Of a DNA stretch of 64,000 nucleotides, positions 34,651-47,039 are shown piece by piece. The translations under genes and the position numbers were made by a program. Each line of letters begins with the position of its first letter. Within the stretch, counting starts at the first letter, position 1. The notes under the pieces are model-generated. The model did not search any database and was not told where the DNA came from. It saw nothing but the letters and a program-made list of their open reading frames with translations. Source of the stretch: Gnetum montanum (lineage: Eukaryota; Streptophyta; Gnetopsida; Gnetales; Gnetaceae); contig MNCI01017890.1 of assembly GCA_015680685.1 (NCBI GenBank), forward strand, positions 1,005,332 through 1,069,331, written 5' to 3'.

Positions 34651-35660
34651 TGGTGTAGGAAGATCTCTTTTGATTCCATTTTTCTTTTCCTACATGTGTA
34701 TTTTTCTAGGTTTTTGGCTTTTTGAAGATATGTTAGAAATCTTGGAATCATATTGTCTAAGTTTTGGTCTCTTAGGAGATATTTCTTCAAAGATAGAAGA
34801 CATATGGGCCAAGTTAAGAGCTTGCAAGAGACATATTGGATTGCTAACAAATGTCTTAGAAAATAGGAGATGTTTTGGATGTCAAGTGAGATGTCTCATC
34901 AAATGCAAAGATGTCTTAGTTATGTCATTTAAGAATTAGCCAAGATGTCTCAGCTATAGTAGGAGATGTCTTAGCTACAGTAGGAGATGTCTTAGCCAAA
35001 GATGAGACATCTTCCTTAATTACCTAGTTTCATAGTGAGACATCTCAAAAAGACTAAAGATGGCTTGAATGAGTAGGAAAACATTAAAAATTACCATTCA
35101 AAGTTTGAAAATAGTCAAAAGATGAAAAAAAGATGGAAAATAGTAAAGGATATTCTAGTTGACATTGAAAAATATTTCATAGTATTCTTGTCATGTTTGA
35201 TTTATTAATATGGATTATTTTTTATGCTTGTATCATGGAGAGATAAAATGTCATGTAAGTTCATGTATTGAGCTTGAGCAAGAGTGTAAGAGAGCACATT
35301 AAGTTCATATTTTATTGTAGCTCCAAGTCAATTGTGTTGTGTGTTGGTCTATGTGTTCTAGTCTTTCTTGTGAGTTGAGATCTCAATCTTGGATTTCGGA
35401 AGACTTCCTCCATCAATTCTATCTTGCATTAAGAATAGGCATTATGTGGTTGTAGAGCCTCATGCTCTATAATATCATTTAAATGTACAAGGTTTTTTGA
35501 TGTTTTTTTGGATTGAGGAAACTTTTTGTAATATTCTCTTTTAAATAATTAAATATATCTAGTTTTCTTATTTTCTAGTAATTTATTTGTCTTTTCATAA
35601 TATCTAGATTTAATTTTTTGAAGATGATTTAATATTAGAGTAAAATTACTCTAATTTTCA
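34651..35660 (+). repeat. 3' LTR of chromovirus
   Basis: Pair of 28941-29904, from TGGTGTAGG to CA at 35659-35660. It has more AGATGTCT-type motifs than its partner: exact ones at 34943, 34964, 34985, 35005 and 35038, including two copies of a 21-bp unit (about 34957-34998). Confidence 0.8.
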
Positions 35661-35689
35661 TACTAGATTGGGAGTGGATCATTCAATAA

Positions 35690-37067
35690 GGAAAGATGAA
35701 ATGCAAGGAGATCCTCACTTATAATGTTACTACTCATGATGATCTTTAGCATGTTTATAAGATTACCATCAAGCTCATGTAATCCCTTCAAATGAATCAT
35801 TTCTAATTATTCCTCTCCTTCAATGTTCATAATAGGCAAAACTCCATCATTAGAAATAGGTTTTTAGCTCTATTTGATGTTGAATCCAAGTGGTTATGAC
35901 ATTATTTAGTGAGGCTGTTGCACTAGAGCTTGTAGTTATGCCAGAGGTATTGTAGGTACCCTTGTCAATCTTACATGAAGCTATATGGATGATCTAATCT
36001 AAAATGTAACTATTGATGACATCTTATCTTTTGAATCAACTACTACAAAAATGACTTTAGGACATCATCTTAGGGCCATAAACATGATATTATCCTTGTC
36101 CACCATCCTTGTTGAAGTGGGATGTCTTTCAAATTGATTGAATATGTCTAATAACTCAAATATTTTTTTGATTGTCCCTAGGAAAGTATACACTTCTCTC
36201 TTGTCTCTAGGTACATTCTTAATCTTTTAAGTTAAGGCTTTGAATAAGAACTAGCAAATGTTCATGGTGCATCACCCCCTCATAATTACCAAAACCTTTG
36301 CTTCATGAGAAAATATATTTAATGGTTTCTTGGTGGCTATAATGTTATGAGTTACAATCTTATACATGGCATTCTACATCATGGGAATTTTAAGCATTTT
36401 AAAATCAATCTTGACTAGGTCAAGGATATCTTGTAGGATCTTTTTTTTTTTTGAGCTTTTACTTCATCCTATGAGCCCAAAATCATTTATGATTACTTGA
36501 CTTATTTGGGGATCTTGTAGCTCTGGCAATTGTTCATGTTGAAATGGACACAGGAGTTCCACCAAAAAATAACATGGTACCATCCACAACAATATTGAGG
36601 TATAATTCTTTCACCTCATGTTATTACCATGTAAAAGGATGGATGATTTAGTCATAGAAACTCATCCTCTAAAATATTTTCTTGGGTTTTGATACATGAA
36701 GCTTAAGGAATTAGTGGTAGTTTTTTTTCTTGTGGATAAGTCTATCTTGTACATCATTCACATCCACATCTCATTTCACATCTTTTTCTAGATCATCTCC
36801 CACTAGCTATTCTAGTACTCGTTTAGGAGATCCTTCCTAGGAATGCACTCAATCCAAAGATTGAGAGCATGACTATCTATCCCCAGATCTCTCTCTCAAG
36901 GGAGGCCTCTCAAGTATAGGTGCTAGATTTAGGGATACTTATTATTTCTCCTTCTCCTTTGGTATTAGTATTTCTCTCATAGGATCATAAACTGAGGATT
37001 TATATTTCTCAATCTCATCCTTAGTTGGCATATAGAATCTTAAATGCATCCTCTAAAACATGATGAG
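35690..37067 (-). pseudogene. Minus-strand coding debris right of the chromovirus, spliced-gene-like
   Basis: On the minus strand a likely exon starts at 37067, after an acceptor TTTTTTACAG. It reads RMHLRFYMPTKDEIEKYKSS, then ILERPPLRERSGD, with stops. A second stretch (about 36390-36010) reads NIIATKKPLNIFSHEAKVLV, then ELLDIFNQFERHPTSTRM. Stops rather than frameshifts predominate. The style (acidic/basic helical regions, acceptor-bounded exon) resembles the minus-strand pseudogenes elsewhere in the window. I do not recognise the protein. It could be the other half of the debris at 27.7-28.9 kb. Confidence 0.4.
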
Positions 37068-37074
37068 CTGTAAA

Positions 37075-38401
37075 AAATGCTAAAAATCAACTAAGTTCCC
37101 CTAGGCATTATACTATCATTGCATAAAATGTTTATTAGACCAATGACAAGCATACCTCTTAGGATCACAATAAAAACATAATCACAACTATAAAATCAAG
37201 GCATGGATGGATAGGTAAAAATAATGTAGGAATTTTTTAAATAATCAATAAAATTATAAAGTACATACCTACATCTCCTTCATAACTAATTTACAAGATA
37301 CCTAGCTTGCATCACATGAATAATGCCAATGGAAATAACAAGAAAAAATGCTTAACTAATATCCAATGAATCTAAATTATAGCCAAAATTTAGTAGAGTT
37401 TTGATTTTTTGTATTAATAGAGGTAAATAAAAATTAAACAAAGAAAGAAAAATGTCTTAGAATGGCTTATATTTTCACTCCACTTATATATAGATTCACT
37501 AACATAGGGGAGGTCCACAAACATTGGTGTATTAGTGCTCCTATGCTAACACAAGGGATGTATCAATGCTCCTTTCCTTCCAAAGGAAAAAATCATTAAA
37601 TTTTACCTTGTTTGATGAATTATCTTACCTTTGGCAATCCTCTTAGGTCCAAATATAATGCTAAAATTTTCCAAAATGATAAGCATTTACTTGAACAAGC
37701 CAGAAGAAAATCAAAAAGATCAAGACATAAAACTTATCTTGGATGACATTCAAACTAATGGGATTTAAATCATAATATTAAATTTTCTCATGCCCATTAT
37801 ATCAAGTCTAGGAAAGAGAGAGATTTATAAAAATGAGAGGTAAATGAAACATCTAAAAATCAAATAGATAGGCATAATTGAGGTAGTATGAGAAGAGATA
37901 ATCATAATCGAACCTAAATCTCATAGAGTTACAACCACATAAGTGGAAGATTAATTAACTACTTATGCCATGCAATCATTTTCATCTTATGAGATGAGTG
38001 TGAGATAACTCATTCATAATTCCTAATCATCAATATTTCATAAGTGGATCCTCCTCATAGTTGACACTTGTTCCTCTTATTCTTTTGAAATGTGTTGATT
38101 AAATACCTATGGATTTCCAAAAACTAGTGAGACATTAGCATCAAATGTGATTCCATCCCTTAGATTGATAAATCTCATCCTCTATTTTACCCAATTGACT
38201 TATTATCACATATAACAATATGTTAGAATTCAAAGAGATGGAAAAAGAATGAATTGATGAATAAGAGAGATAAGATGAGAATACAACCTTACTAGATCCC
38301 TATCCAATCATTAACTAACCCATGGAAGTACATGAGCATTTCCTACACATCATGAGAAATTTGCTACTACATCCCTTCATTGCTACTTATCCACATAATA
38401 G
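37075..38401. other. No gene seen
   Basis: AT-rich flank of the SIRE-like element. No open frame of note, repeat or RNA gene could be supported. Confidence 0.4.
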
Positions 38402-38406
38402 AGATA

Positions 38407-39540
38407 TGAGGATCACTAAACTCAAAATAGGGGGATGAATAAGTTCCCAAAATTAAAAATTCTTTAAAACAAAGCACACACAAAAATTAATGTGATTCCC
38501 CAACCTCGGTAGTTCACGCTTGGAGTTTAGTTCACTAGCACACCTCTAGAATTTGTTGCTCTCAAAATGTGATTTGAAGGGTACCACACCCTGTACAAGC
38601 TCTAACCTCCACTCTCGAGTGATTCAACACCATGAATCCACTCAGTCCCACAAGGTCCCAACAAACTTAGAATGTGGTTTCTAGGATCCTAAAACCTTTA
38701 CAACTTAAGCTTTGCTCTAAAGTGTTGTGGCACTACACCAACAATCAATCCCATAGGATCCCAACAAGCTCATGCAACATGCCTTCCCACAAGAAGCACA
38801 TCAACCCCTCATGGTAGCAAAAGAGAGCAACAATTACAAGGAACTAATGCAACTAAGTTTATTTATCCTTATACTTTGAGGCACAACTTACTTTGACCAG
38901 GTACAATAGACAAAAGATAGAACAATGAGGAATAATAACAAGAGAATGATGATAATAATGATTTCTTGATAATGACACTTGATAGTATATAATGCTTGCA
39001 CATTTTCCAATGGAATGAAGTCTTCTTATAGCCAATATGTTTTCAAAATCACCTTGAAATTTATGCAACATCTATCTAATGATCATTGGAGACATCTTCT
39101 TCAAGGTTGAGATGTCTTTTTGCATCAGACCTCATTCAGGAGAGACATCTTCTCTACTGAATATATGCCTTTGTAAAGGCATCTTCATGAAGATGTCTTT
39201 TTCTCCAAAAATATGTCTGCTATTTTTTAGAGATTTCTTTGTCTAATAAACCTTCCATTTGGTCAAGACATCTTTAACATTAGGAAGACATCTTCATTGA
39301 TTTTCCTTCACTTCAGCCAAGATGTCTATTATCTCTTGGAGACATCATTCTTGAGTTTCCTCTACACTTTGAAATATTCATTCCTTGTCCATGCTTTTTG
39401 AATTTCCTCTTGATTTCTTATAAATGTCCTTGAGTCCTCCTTTTGTCCAAATCCAAGTTCTTGGGCTACAAAAACAACAACCACACAAACAATCTTGTTC
39501 TCCATTTTTCTTAACATTTTGACATACCAAAAGGTCAACA
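38407..39540 (-). repeat. 3' LTR of SIRE-like element
   Basis: 1134 bp, aligning along its length with 42875-44043 (for example TTTGAAGGGTACCACA, GTGTTGTGGCACTACACCAA). It carries seven exact AGACATCT/AGATGTCT octamers at 39090, 39110, 39143, 39191, 39266, 39286 and 39320. Confidence 0.9.
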
Positions 39541-39554
39541 ATCTTCTCCTTTTT
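39541..39554 (-). other. Polypurine tract of SIRE-like element
   Basis: On the minus strand the purine-rich AAAAGGAGAAGAT directly precedes the LTR start TGTTGACC, the arrangement typical of SIRE/Maximus-type copia elements. Confidence 0.65.
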
Positions 39555-41090
39555 GGTAATGTCCAAAACTTAAGAAAATGGGTTAGTATAATCTCAATAT
39601 AATAATCACAATATAGCTATTAATCACTTATCCCCATTTTGGACATGAATAAAAAGGGTGCACAATTTGCTACTAATGATATATCATTTTAGAATAAAAA
39701 CACATAGAAATACATTGCATGTGAATCACTCCTCATGAAAGGATCTATAGCAAGGCAACTAGTTCAAGAATTTGCAAAAATGATTCAACATTTAGGCATT
39801 CCATATGGCTAATAAAGTAAAATCATTTATATCAAGAATAGCCCTTTATCTATTCTCCTCAAGATTCACAGCACGCCTAGGATTTTCAATGAATATCCTA
39901 TCTCTAAACAAAGGATCCTTTTCAGCAATCAATTAAATAGCAACTCCAAATTGAAAGTATGTAGACTAAATTATATGAGAAGGTTTAACTCAAGAATATT
40001 TAGAAAAGATTATTTTTCCATAAGAATATATAACCATATACATATAAAGAGGTAATCATAGTGTGTACATACATTCACAGAACTAAATAATTTGACAATA
40101 CCAAAAATATATTCTTATAAGTTCTTGTTAATGGATCCAACACCACATATTAATACAAGGTATACTTTCTTAATGCAATAAGGTAAAGACATGATACCAG
40201 ATAAAGTAGCACATTCTAGCACCCTAAATGTATAAAAGAGCAGTCACAACCAAACATTTACTTTTCTAAAAAAATATTTATCTACATAGATATACTTCAG
40301 GTTTTCTCATAAGAAATTAGGAACACCATTTCAGGTACCAATTAGAGTACCTGAGATAATCAAAGATGAGTACTTCTCAATAAATATGCACTAAGGATCT
40401 TAGGTACTTAAAAAGAAATAGAACCAAAAGAGGTCAAAAAAGTTTTAGGAGAGTTTACCAAACAAATATTCTTTAGATAAAAATTGTAAAATATTACTAG
40501 AAGGTAAGGATCTCCTTTGTTCATTTTTCAATGAGGAAGAGTGGAAATAAATTTTTCCACTTGAGTGCCTTTTGATAAAAGTATCAAAGGATTCCCCCTA
40601 CATTAGTGGCCTCTTGGATGATAATCAATGATAGGTACAAGATTACCCTACATATGTGTAGATTCTAAAGCTCCCTTTTTGGTTCAACTCAATATTTTCT
40701 CTTCAAGGTACCAACCATGCCAATCAATGTAAAGATCAACTGTGAAGACTAGACTCTCCAATTAGTAGCATTGATAGATCCTCCAAAAATTTTCTTCATG
40801 ATTTTTATCAAAGAACTCAATTCAAAATCTTAAATATTCAAAAGAATTATCTAAATAATGTATAGTTCATCATGAATTTACATGCATCCAAAATAAGTAG
40901 CCTATAAATTCATTATAATTGCCATAGATTTTTATAAACTCAATTACACTGAGCAAAGGAAAATACCATAAAGAAAAATCATTTCTAATAAGTGTTTATT
41001 ATAATACCACAAATAACATAAGCACATATCAAAAATAGTTTTGAACTTACAGAATTTAGCAAGCAAGGAGATCGAAACTTACCTTGACTT
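39555..41090. other. Noncoding interior of SIRE-like element
   Basis: There is no frame with protease, integrase or RT motifs on either strand. On the minus strand a GTAGGGGGAATCCTTTGAT stretch (about 40583-40601) is reminiscent of the purine-rich tracts found late in SIRE-type elements, so pol may have been deleted between there and gag. Confidence 0.4.
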
Positions 41091-41099
41091 ACCTTGCTT

Positions 41100-42822
41100 G
41101 CAATAGAGATGACGAAGACTAATGAAGATTGAGATGAGGTCCTCTATCATGAAGTATCTCTTTGCCTTTTGCTTCTCTTTCATTAGATCTTTTGTATGAT
41201 GATTCTATTTTTTCATGTTCTTTATGAATGAATCCTTGATTACTTATTGCATCATCAGTCTCCTTAAGAAAATTTTCTATCCTCTACTTCTTTCTATTTT
41301 CAATAGCTATGTGCAAAAAATCTTTACCAAAGTCTTTTTGACAAGAGCATGCATTAATTTTATTCTGATCACTAATAGAATAATCAAGCTTTTGAATACT
41401 ACCATAATTTTTATAGATAAGTAGAGTATTCTCCTCACAAATGCTATTATCAGACCTGGTTGTGCTTGCCTTTGAGCTAGAATCTTCTTGTGAGACTTTT
41501 TCTAAATCTTCATTCCTAGGCTACTCACAAGTCTTTCTTTCTTGATGGCTTATAAAATCCTTAATAATGGGGGTTAATTGATGAATCTCAACTTTTAAGT
41601 CTGAGATCTCTCCTTTTAATTCAATGGAAATTGCATCAAGTTTTCTATTCAAAAATTTCCTTACCTTTTTAATTTAGTAGTGATGGATGAGAATCTCTTC
41701 TCATAATTCACTATATCTTTCATCATTTTTACCTTGTAGATCATTAGTATCTTGAAGTGAATCTTCCTCTATTAGAGCCATGCATATGAGTTTGAAATCT
41801 TTAATAAATTCATCTACTTCCTCTTCACTTTGTTCACCATCATCCCAACTTGTGTAGAAGTTGGTCTTTTTCAATTCCTCATCATTAGATTTATACTTTT
41901 GTTGCATTTTGCTATTGCTAGGACATTTGAAGGCCATATGGCCTCTTCCACCACAAATCCAACATTCTATAGTAGATAAATAAATGTTAGAATTTAAAAT
42001 TTTTTTACTTCTTTCTTTACCTTTGAATAGATTGGGTCTTTGCTGATTTGGCCCCTTGCATCTTCTTGCTATTAATCATTGTATCTTCCTTGAGAGAAAG
42101 GCAATTTCATCTTCATTGGCCTCATCATGCTCATTGATCTCCTTCTCCTTGGAGGTAGCCTTTAGAGTGATGAATTTTTCTTGGATAACTCCTTCACTTA
42201 TGAGGTTCATTTCATAAGCAATGAAAGCACTTTGAAGCTCTTTAAATTTTAGAGTTAAAAATATCTGATTTCCTTCATGGTTTTAGGTGACCTTTGGTCT
42301 GAATTCTAGCTAAAGTGTTTTGATCATTTTAAAGATGACATCATTCTCAGGAAAATATTTACTAGTACCTCTAATGGCTAGAACAATATCATTTACTCTA
42401 GAGAAGTAATCTTTTGTTTTCTCACCTTCTCTCATTTTAAGGTTATGACATTTGCTTTCCAAAACTAACAATTTACATTGTTTGACAATAGAGGTTCCTT
42501 CATAAGTAGCTGCTACTATTTGCAAAATTTCTTTGGCCATTTTACAACCTACTACTCTATTAAACTCAAATTTATTCAAAGTGCAATGTAAACAATTTTT
42601 AGCTTCTAAGTCAAACATAAACTTATCTTTCTCCTCTTTTATCCATTTGTTATGTGGCTTGATGGTTCTAGTCGAGCTATCGATAGGCAAAGTGTAGCCT
42701 TCAAGGATGGACTCCCAAACTTTGAACTCCATAGATTTAAAGAATCCTTGCACTCTAGCTTTCCAATAGGTGAAGTTAAATTCATCGAACATGGGTGGCT
42801 TTGTATAATATGTTCCCTCCAT
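41100..42822 (-). pseudogene. Ty1/copia gag (UBN2-type) with CCHC zinc knuckle
   Basis: Capsid/nucleocapsid protein. From ATG 42822 (MEGTYYTKPPMFDEFNF) 170 residues are open, with the copia gag pattern: FNFTYWKARVQGFFKS near the N-terminus, later YFSRVNDIVLAIRG, as in the UBN2/gag-polypeptide family. Further on, a complete zinc knuckle CWICGGRGHMAFKC (CX2CX4HX4C, about 41970-41925) is followed by an acidic stretch (DGEQSEEEVDEF) in the open piece 41937-41701. A lysine/glutamate-rich coiled-coil-like tail reaches to about 41100 with stops. The zinc-binding residues are intact, but frame changes and stops break the gene. No pol follows. Confidence 0.82.
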
Positions 42823-42860
42823 TGTTCACCCTTGAAGTTGATGACAAAGAAGACTACCAA

Positions 42861-42872
42861 GCTTTAATACTA
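42861..42872 (-). other. Degenerate tRNA-iMet primer-binding site
   Basis: The minus strand reads TAGTATTAAAGC, differing from TGGTATCAGAGC at three places, all G-to-A or C-to-T. It lies two bases from the LTR edge at 42875. Confidence 0.75.
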
Positions 42873-42874
42873 CT

Positions 42875-44043
42875 TGAGGATCATTGAACTTAGAAGGAGG
42901 GGATGAATAAGTTTCCCAAATTAAAAATTCTTTGAAACAAAGCACACACAAAACTTAATGTCATTTCCTAACTTAGATAGTCCACACTTGGAAGGTAGTA
43001 CACCTCTGGACTTTGTTGCTCTCAAAATATTGTTTGAAGGGTACCACATCCTATATAAGCTCTAATCTCTACTCTCGAGTGATTTGATGCCACAAATCCA
43101 CTCAACCCCACTAGGTCCTAACAAGCTTATAATGTGGTTTCCAAGATGCCACAACCATTACAACTTGAGCTCCACTCTGAAGTGTTGTGGCACTACACCA
43201 ACCCTCAATCCCGTAGGATCTTGACAAGCTCAAGCAAGATGTCTTCCCATAAGAAGCACATCAACCTTGTGGGGCAACAAAAGAGAACAACAATTTCAAG
43301 GAATGAATGCACCTAAGTTTACTGATTCTTGTATTTTGAGGTTTAGCTCACTTTGACCAATTACAATAGACAAAAGATAGTATAATAAGGAGTAATAACA
43401 AGAGAATGATGATAAAAATGATTACTTCACAATGACACTTGATAGTATACAATGCTTGCACATTTCCCAATGGAATGAAGTCTTCTTATAGCTAATATGT
43501 TTCCAAAATCACCTTGCAATTTGTGAAAAAGCTATCTAACGGTCACTAGAAACATCTTCTTTGAGGTTGAGATGTATTTTTGATCAAACCTTCATTTGGA
43601 GAGATGTCCTCTCTACTAGAAAGACATCTTTGCAGAGACATCTTGCTACATCAACCCTTCATTAGGAAGAGATGTCTCCTCTAATGGAAAGGCCTCTTCA
43701 TGAAGACATCTTTTTCACTAGAAAGACATCTATTATTTTTTAGTGACATCTTCATCTAAGCAACCTTTCATTTGAACAAGACATCATTAACATGAGGGAG
43801 ACGTCTTTACTGATTTTCTTTCACTTTGGCCAAGACGTCTGTTGTTTCTTGTAGACCTCTTTCTTGATTTTCCTCTAGACTTTGAAATCTTCATCCTTTA
43901 TCCATGATTTTTTTTCTTTATTATAGGTATCCTTAAGCTCTCCTTTTGACCAAATCTAGGTTTTAGGGCTACAAACACAACAACCACACAAATAACCTTG
44001 TTCTCCATTTTTCTTAATGTTTCGACATACTAAAAGATCAACA
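42875..44043 (-). repeat. 5' LTR of SIRE-like element
   Basis: 1169 bp, partner of 38407-39540. AGACATCT-type repeats are present but more worn. The target duplication AGATA follows at 44044-44048. Confidence 0.9.
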
Positions 44044-44048
44044 AGATA

Positions 44049-46314
44049 GACCTTCATGTTCTCTTTTCAAGTACAAGGACACACGTGATATTACTAGCAT
44101 CATCTAGCCTTGATTATTCTATGATCTAACCATTGATGAACCAAAATCAAGATAATGTGTTATAGATCATCTTGAAGTCAAGATTTTGAATTGTTCTCTT
44201 TCATCTATGCATGTATGCATGGTAGATTCCCCAAGTTTGGCTTTACTAAAAGCTTATCATATATCATTGTGGCTATGCTAATCAATCCTAATCCCTATAA
44301 TGATTACATAGTCATGACTAATTTGATTGGATATCCATGATACATATGATCATGAATGAGATCAAGAATTATAAACTTGACCGCTTGGGGTAAACTAATT
44401 TTAGGATTTGTGTTGAAGCAACATTTGAGGTTACCAAAGTTCACTAAAAGAGATACTTCTTGGCCTTCCTTACCATGCATAGAAATAAGACAAGATATTT
44501 TCTTAGACCTTCACATTAGAGAGTTAAGTGATCTAGGAAAAATGTTGAACATGAGATAGGAATGTTGAATTAACTACATATGTGTTTTACATGGGCATCA
44601 TGGTTTAACCTTTCATCTTGATCTGGCTTTAGTAATTCCATGATAGATTTTTAATGTTAGAAATACTAATTTAAATGGACTAAGGAGCTTGGAATAATTT
44701 CACTATTTTCATTACCTTTTATTTTCAATTAAAATTATTTTTTAGGAAAATTTATTTTCCATGAGAAGAGGATCTTTGAAATATGTTTGAGAGTTGTGAG
44801 AATGATTAAACTACCAAGTCACCACCTAGAGTCTTTAACTTACATGAACATGAGAATCCATCCCTTACCACATGACACATAAACACTCATGAGAATCACA
44901 AAGTATCTTTTAACCAAGGTAGTTAGAAATAGAAAGAATATAAAACTTAATCTAATCACATCAATCAAACCCTCATAGTAGTAACAGGGGTTCTTAATGA
45001 TAATTTTTTTCCTTGTCAGTGACCAAGTAGTTGTTCAAGATTCCAAAGCTTACATCCTAATGTATGAGCTCACTACTTGACTATGGTTCTAGTGGTAGTA
45101 CCTTTAATAACTCATAGCACAAGTCTATCTTCCCGCTAAAGTTAAGCCTAGTTCCTTAGTAAAGGATAAAGGAAAAGCATGTGGATGAATTTTATTAAGT
45201 GGAAATTCCATTAATTAAGGATTTAGTTTGAATACATCTAGCACTCTTCAATTGTCATCACATTCATAACTCATCCATCCACCATAGGCCTATTAGGTAA
45301 GCATTCATAAAGCATGTTAAATGATTTTTCCACATCCACTAAAAAACACTTATAGAAAGGAAATATCATAAATAATTGATTGTTAAGCTTAAAAAGGTAA
45401 ACTTTCATGTATTCCAGCTTATGGAAGCTAAAAATTCTTCGCAAGTAGAAAATTCCATCTATTCTAACTTGTGGAGGCTAAAAATACTCTGCAAGCTACA
45501 AAAATTCACATTTTCATCTCACACACTGCACATTTTAGCTCCACATGCTATGCAACATGTGGAGACAACATGTGGCATTTGGGCTTTGATTTCACATGAT
45601 GGACATCCTAGTCCCATATGCTAGATAGCATATGGGAGTAGCGTGTGGGGGCAAGAAATTAGCCCAAATTGCTCACACACTACAAAGAAGGTTTAGAAAA
45701 TGTAGAAGTTTGAAAAAAAAAATTGATAGTAATCTGGTGGAAAATTAGTCAGAATTAAACCAATGAAAAACCAACATGCATGGTCCATTTAAGAAAAAAT
45801 TATCAACTTTTGAAGGACTTCTTGCATTTCTACAACTCCTAAATTTTTTTTAAAAGAAAGCAAAGCTAAAATTATAGAACCATTTGGAAAGTAGATTTTA
45901 AAGCACTAAGACCTTATTGTAGCACAAGATAGCGCATTTGGAAGGACTACAAGACATATGTTGCCCACATATAAGTTTGATTCTCTACATTAGTTTGCAA
46001 AAAAGGCCTTGGAACAATTATAGTTCCACATGTTTTATTCTCTAAACCTTGTTTTCTACAAAATTAATACAAGCTTTGCAGTATTCACATACTTTTCTTC
46101 ATTATTTTCTGCAACTTATCTTGGTGTAGGCTCTATTATTTGTGCATCAATTTCATATTTTTTATTCATATATAACATTGGTAATAGTCCTCAAGTGATT
46201 AACAAGACCATTCGAGGCACTCCAAGATCCTTCCAAGGCCCGTGGGTCTTGGGGTTAAACTATTTTGCATAGAAGTCTTCGGTTCTTCCAGCAATGATTT
46301 TTTACATCTCTACA
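44049..46314 (+). repeat. Tat-type LTR region (plus), left end undefined
   Basis: The right end is defined by CA at 46313-46314, five bases before a primer-binding site, and by the GACCATTCGAGGCACTCC block at about 46208. The 45.5-45.65 kb part holds two strong palindromes. I see no clear TATA box and no left end; 44.05-45.4 kb contains nothing I recognise. Confidence 0.45.
45539..45636 (+). promoter_or_regulatory. Two palindromes in a Tat-type U3
   Basis: At 45613-45636, CCCATATGCTA and TAGCATATGGG are perfect 11-bp arms around GA. At 45539-45564, CTCCACATG and CATGTGGAG are 9-bp arms around eight bases. This parallels palindromes in the other Tat-type LTRs. Confidence 0.7.
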
Positions 46315-46319
46315 ATTTC

Positions 46320-46336
46320 TAGTGCTAGAAGGAGGA
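46320..46336 (+). other. Primer-binding site, plus-strand Tat-type element
   Basis: TAGTGCTAGAAGGAGGA differs from the other copies chiefly by G-to-A in the opening TGG. The GACCATT block upstream and the CA end support the call. Confidence 0.6.
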
Positions 46337-46829
46337 CCTTTACCTAAATTCTTCATCAAAAATCATTTGTTGATATTCCATCTATTCCTATCTTCTCTCG
46401 TTAGCTTATTTGACATGGTAAAAAATTATTTTGGACTTCCAAAACCCTAGTGTGTAGACTTGTGGCTAGTTTTATTCAAAAAAAGAAAAATCTTTTTCTC
46501 TCTATTTCCTAGTTGTAGTATGCAACTTTGTACCTCTGTACTACACTTCATGATTAAAAACAAAACAAAAAATTTAGCACTTTCAATGCACACCGCTACT
46601 CCATTCCCTACACTTTATCATAAGAAATTTATTTTTTTCTAGTGTAGTGCATAGCATTGCCATAACCCCTTGCACTACATTTGCAATTTCAATACACACT
46701 ACAACCTCTATTTTCACCATTTACACTTTGTATTTTTTTTTCTAACCATTTCTCTTTTGTACATTGGAAAAACTTGAAAGAAAAAATTTTAAAAACTCTT
46801 ACTTTGTAGTTGTAGCATATTTAAGGCCT

Positions 46830-47030
46830 ATTCATTCCTCAAGCTATAGTTTCAATAGACTATAGCTCCACATGCTATAGCTTCACACACTACAGGTCCA
46901 CACACTCTAACTCCCATACACTATGAGCCTCACACACTGCAACCTCACATGTTGTGAGTCTTACATGTTGTGGCCTCACATACTACATCCTCACATGCTA
47001 TGATTCTTACATGCTACAAGTTTGTACCTT
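46830..47030 (+). repeat. Short degenerate tandem repeats (15-18 bp)
   Basis: About ten units alternate CTCACACACTACA- and CTCACATGCTATG-like forms, each a near-palindrome half. They run from CTCCACATGCTATAG near 46880 to TTACATGCTACAAG near 47020. Confidence 0.65.
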
Positions 47031-47039
47031 GTATGGGGC

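Larger units (their letters stand above)
38402..44048 (-). mobile_element. Complete non-autonomous SIRE-like Ty1/copia element with target duplication
   Basis: LTRs at 38407-39540 and 42875-44043 bound a 3.3-kb interior. Target duplication AGATA is present on both sides (38402-38406 and 44044-44048). On the minus strand the LTR opens TGTTGACC and closes in CA. A degenerate initiator-Met primer-binding site lies at 42861-42872 and a purine tract at 39541-39554. The interior has gag (42822 to about 41100) but no protease, RT or integrase that I can find; the 39.6-41.0 kb part is noncoding as read. This makes it a gag-only derivative that would need enzymes in trans. Stops in gag and divergence between LTRs mean it is old. 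Confidence 0.9.
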
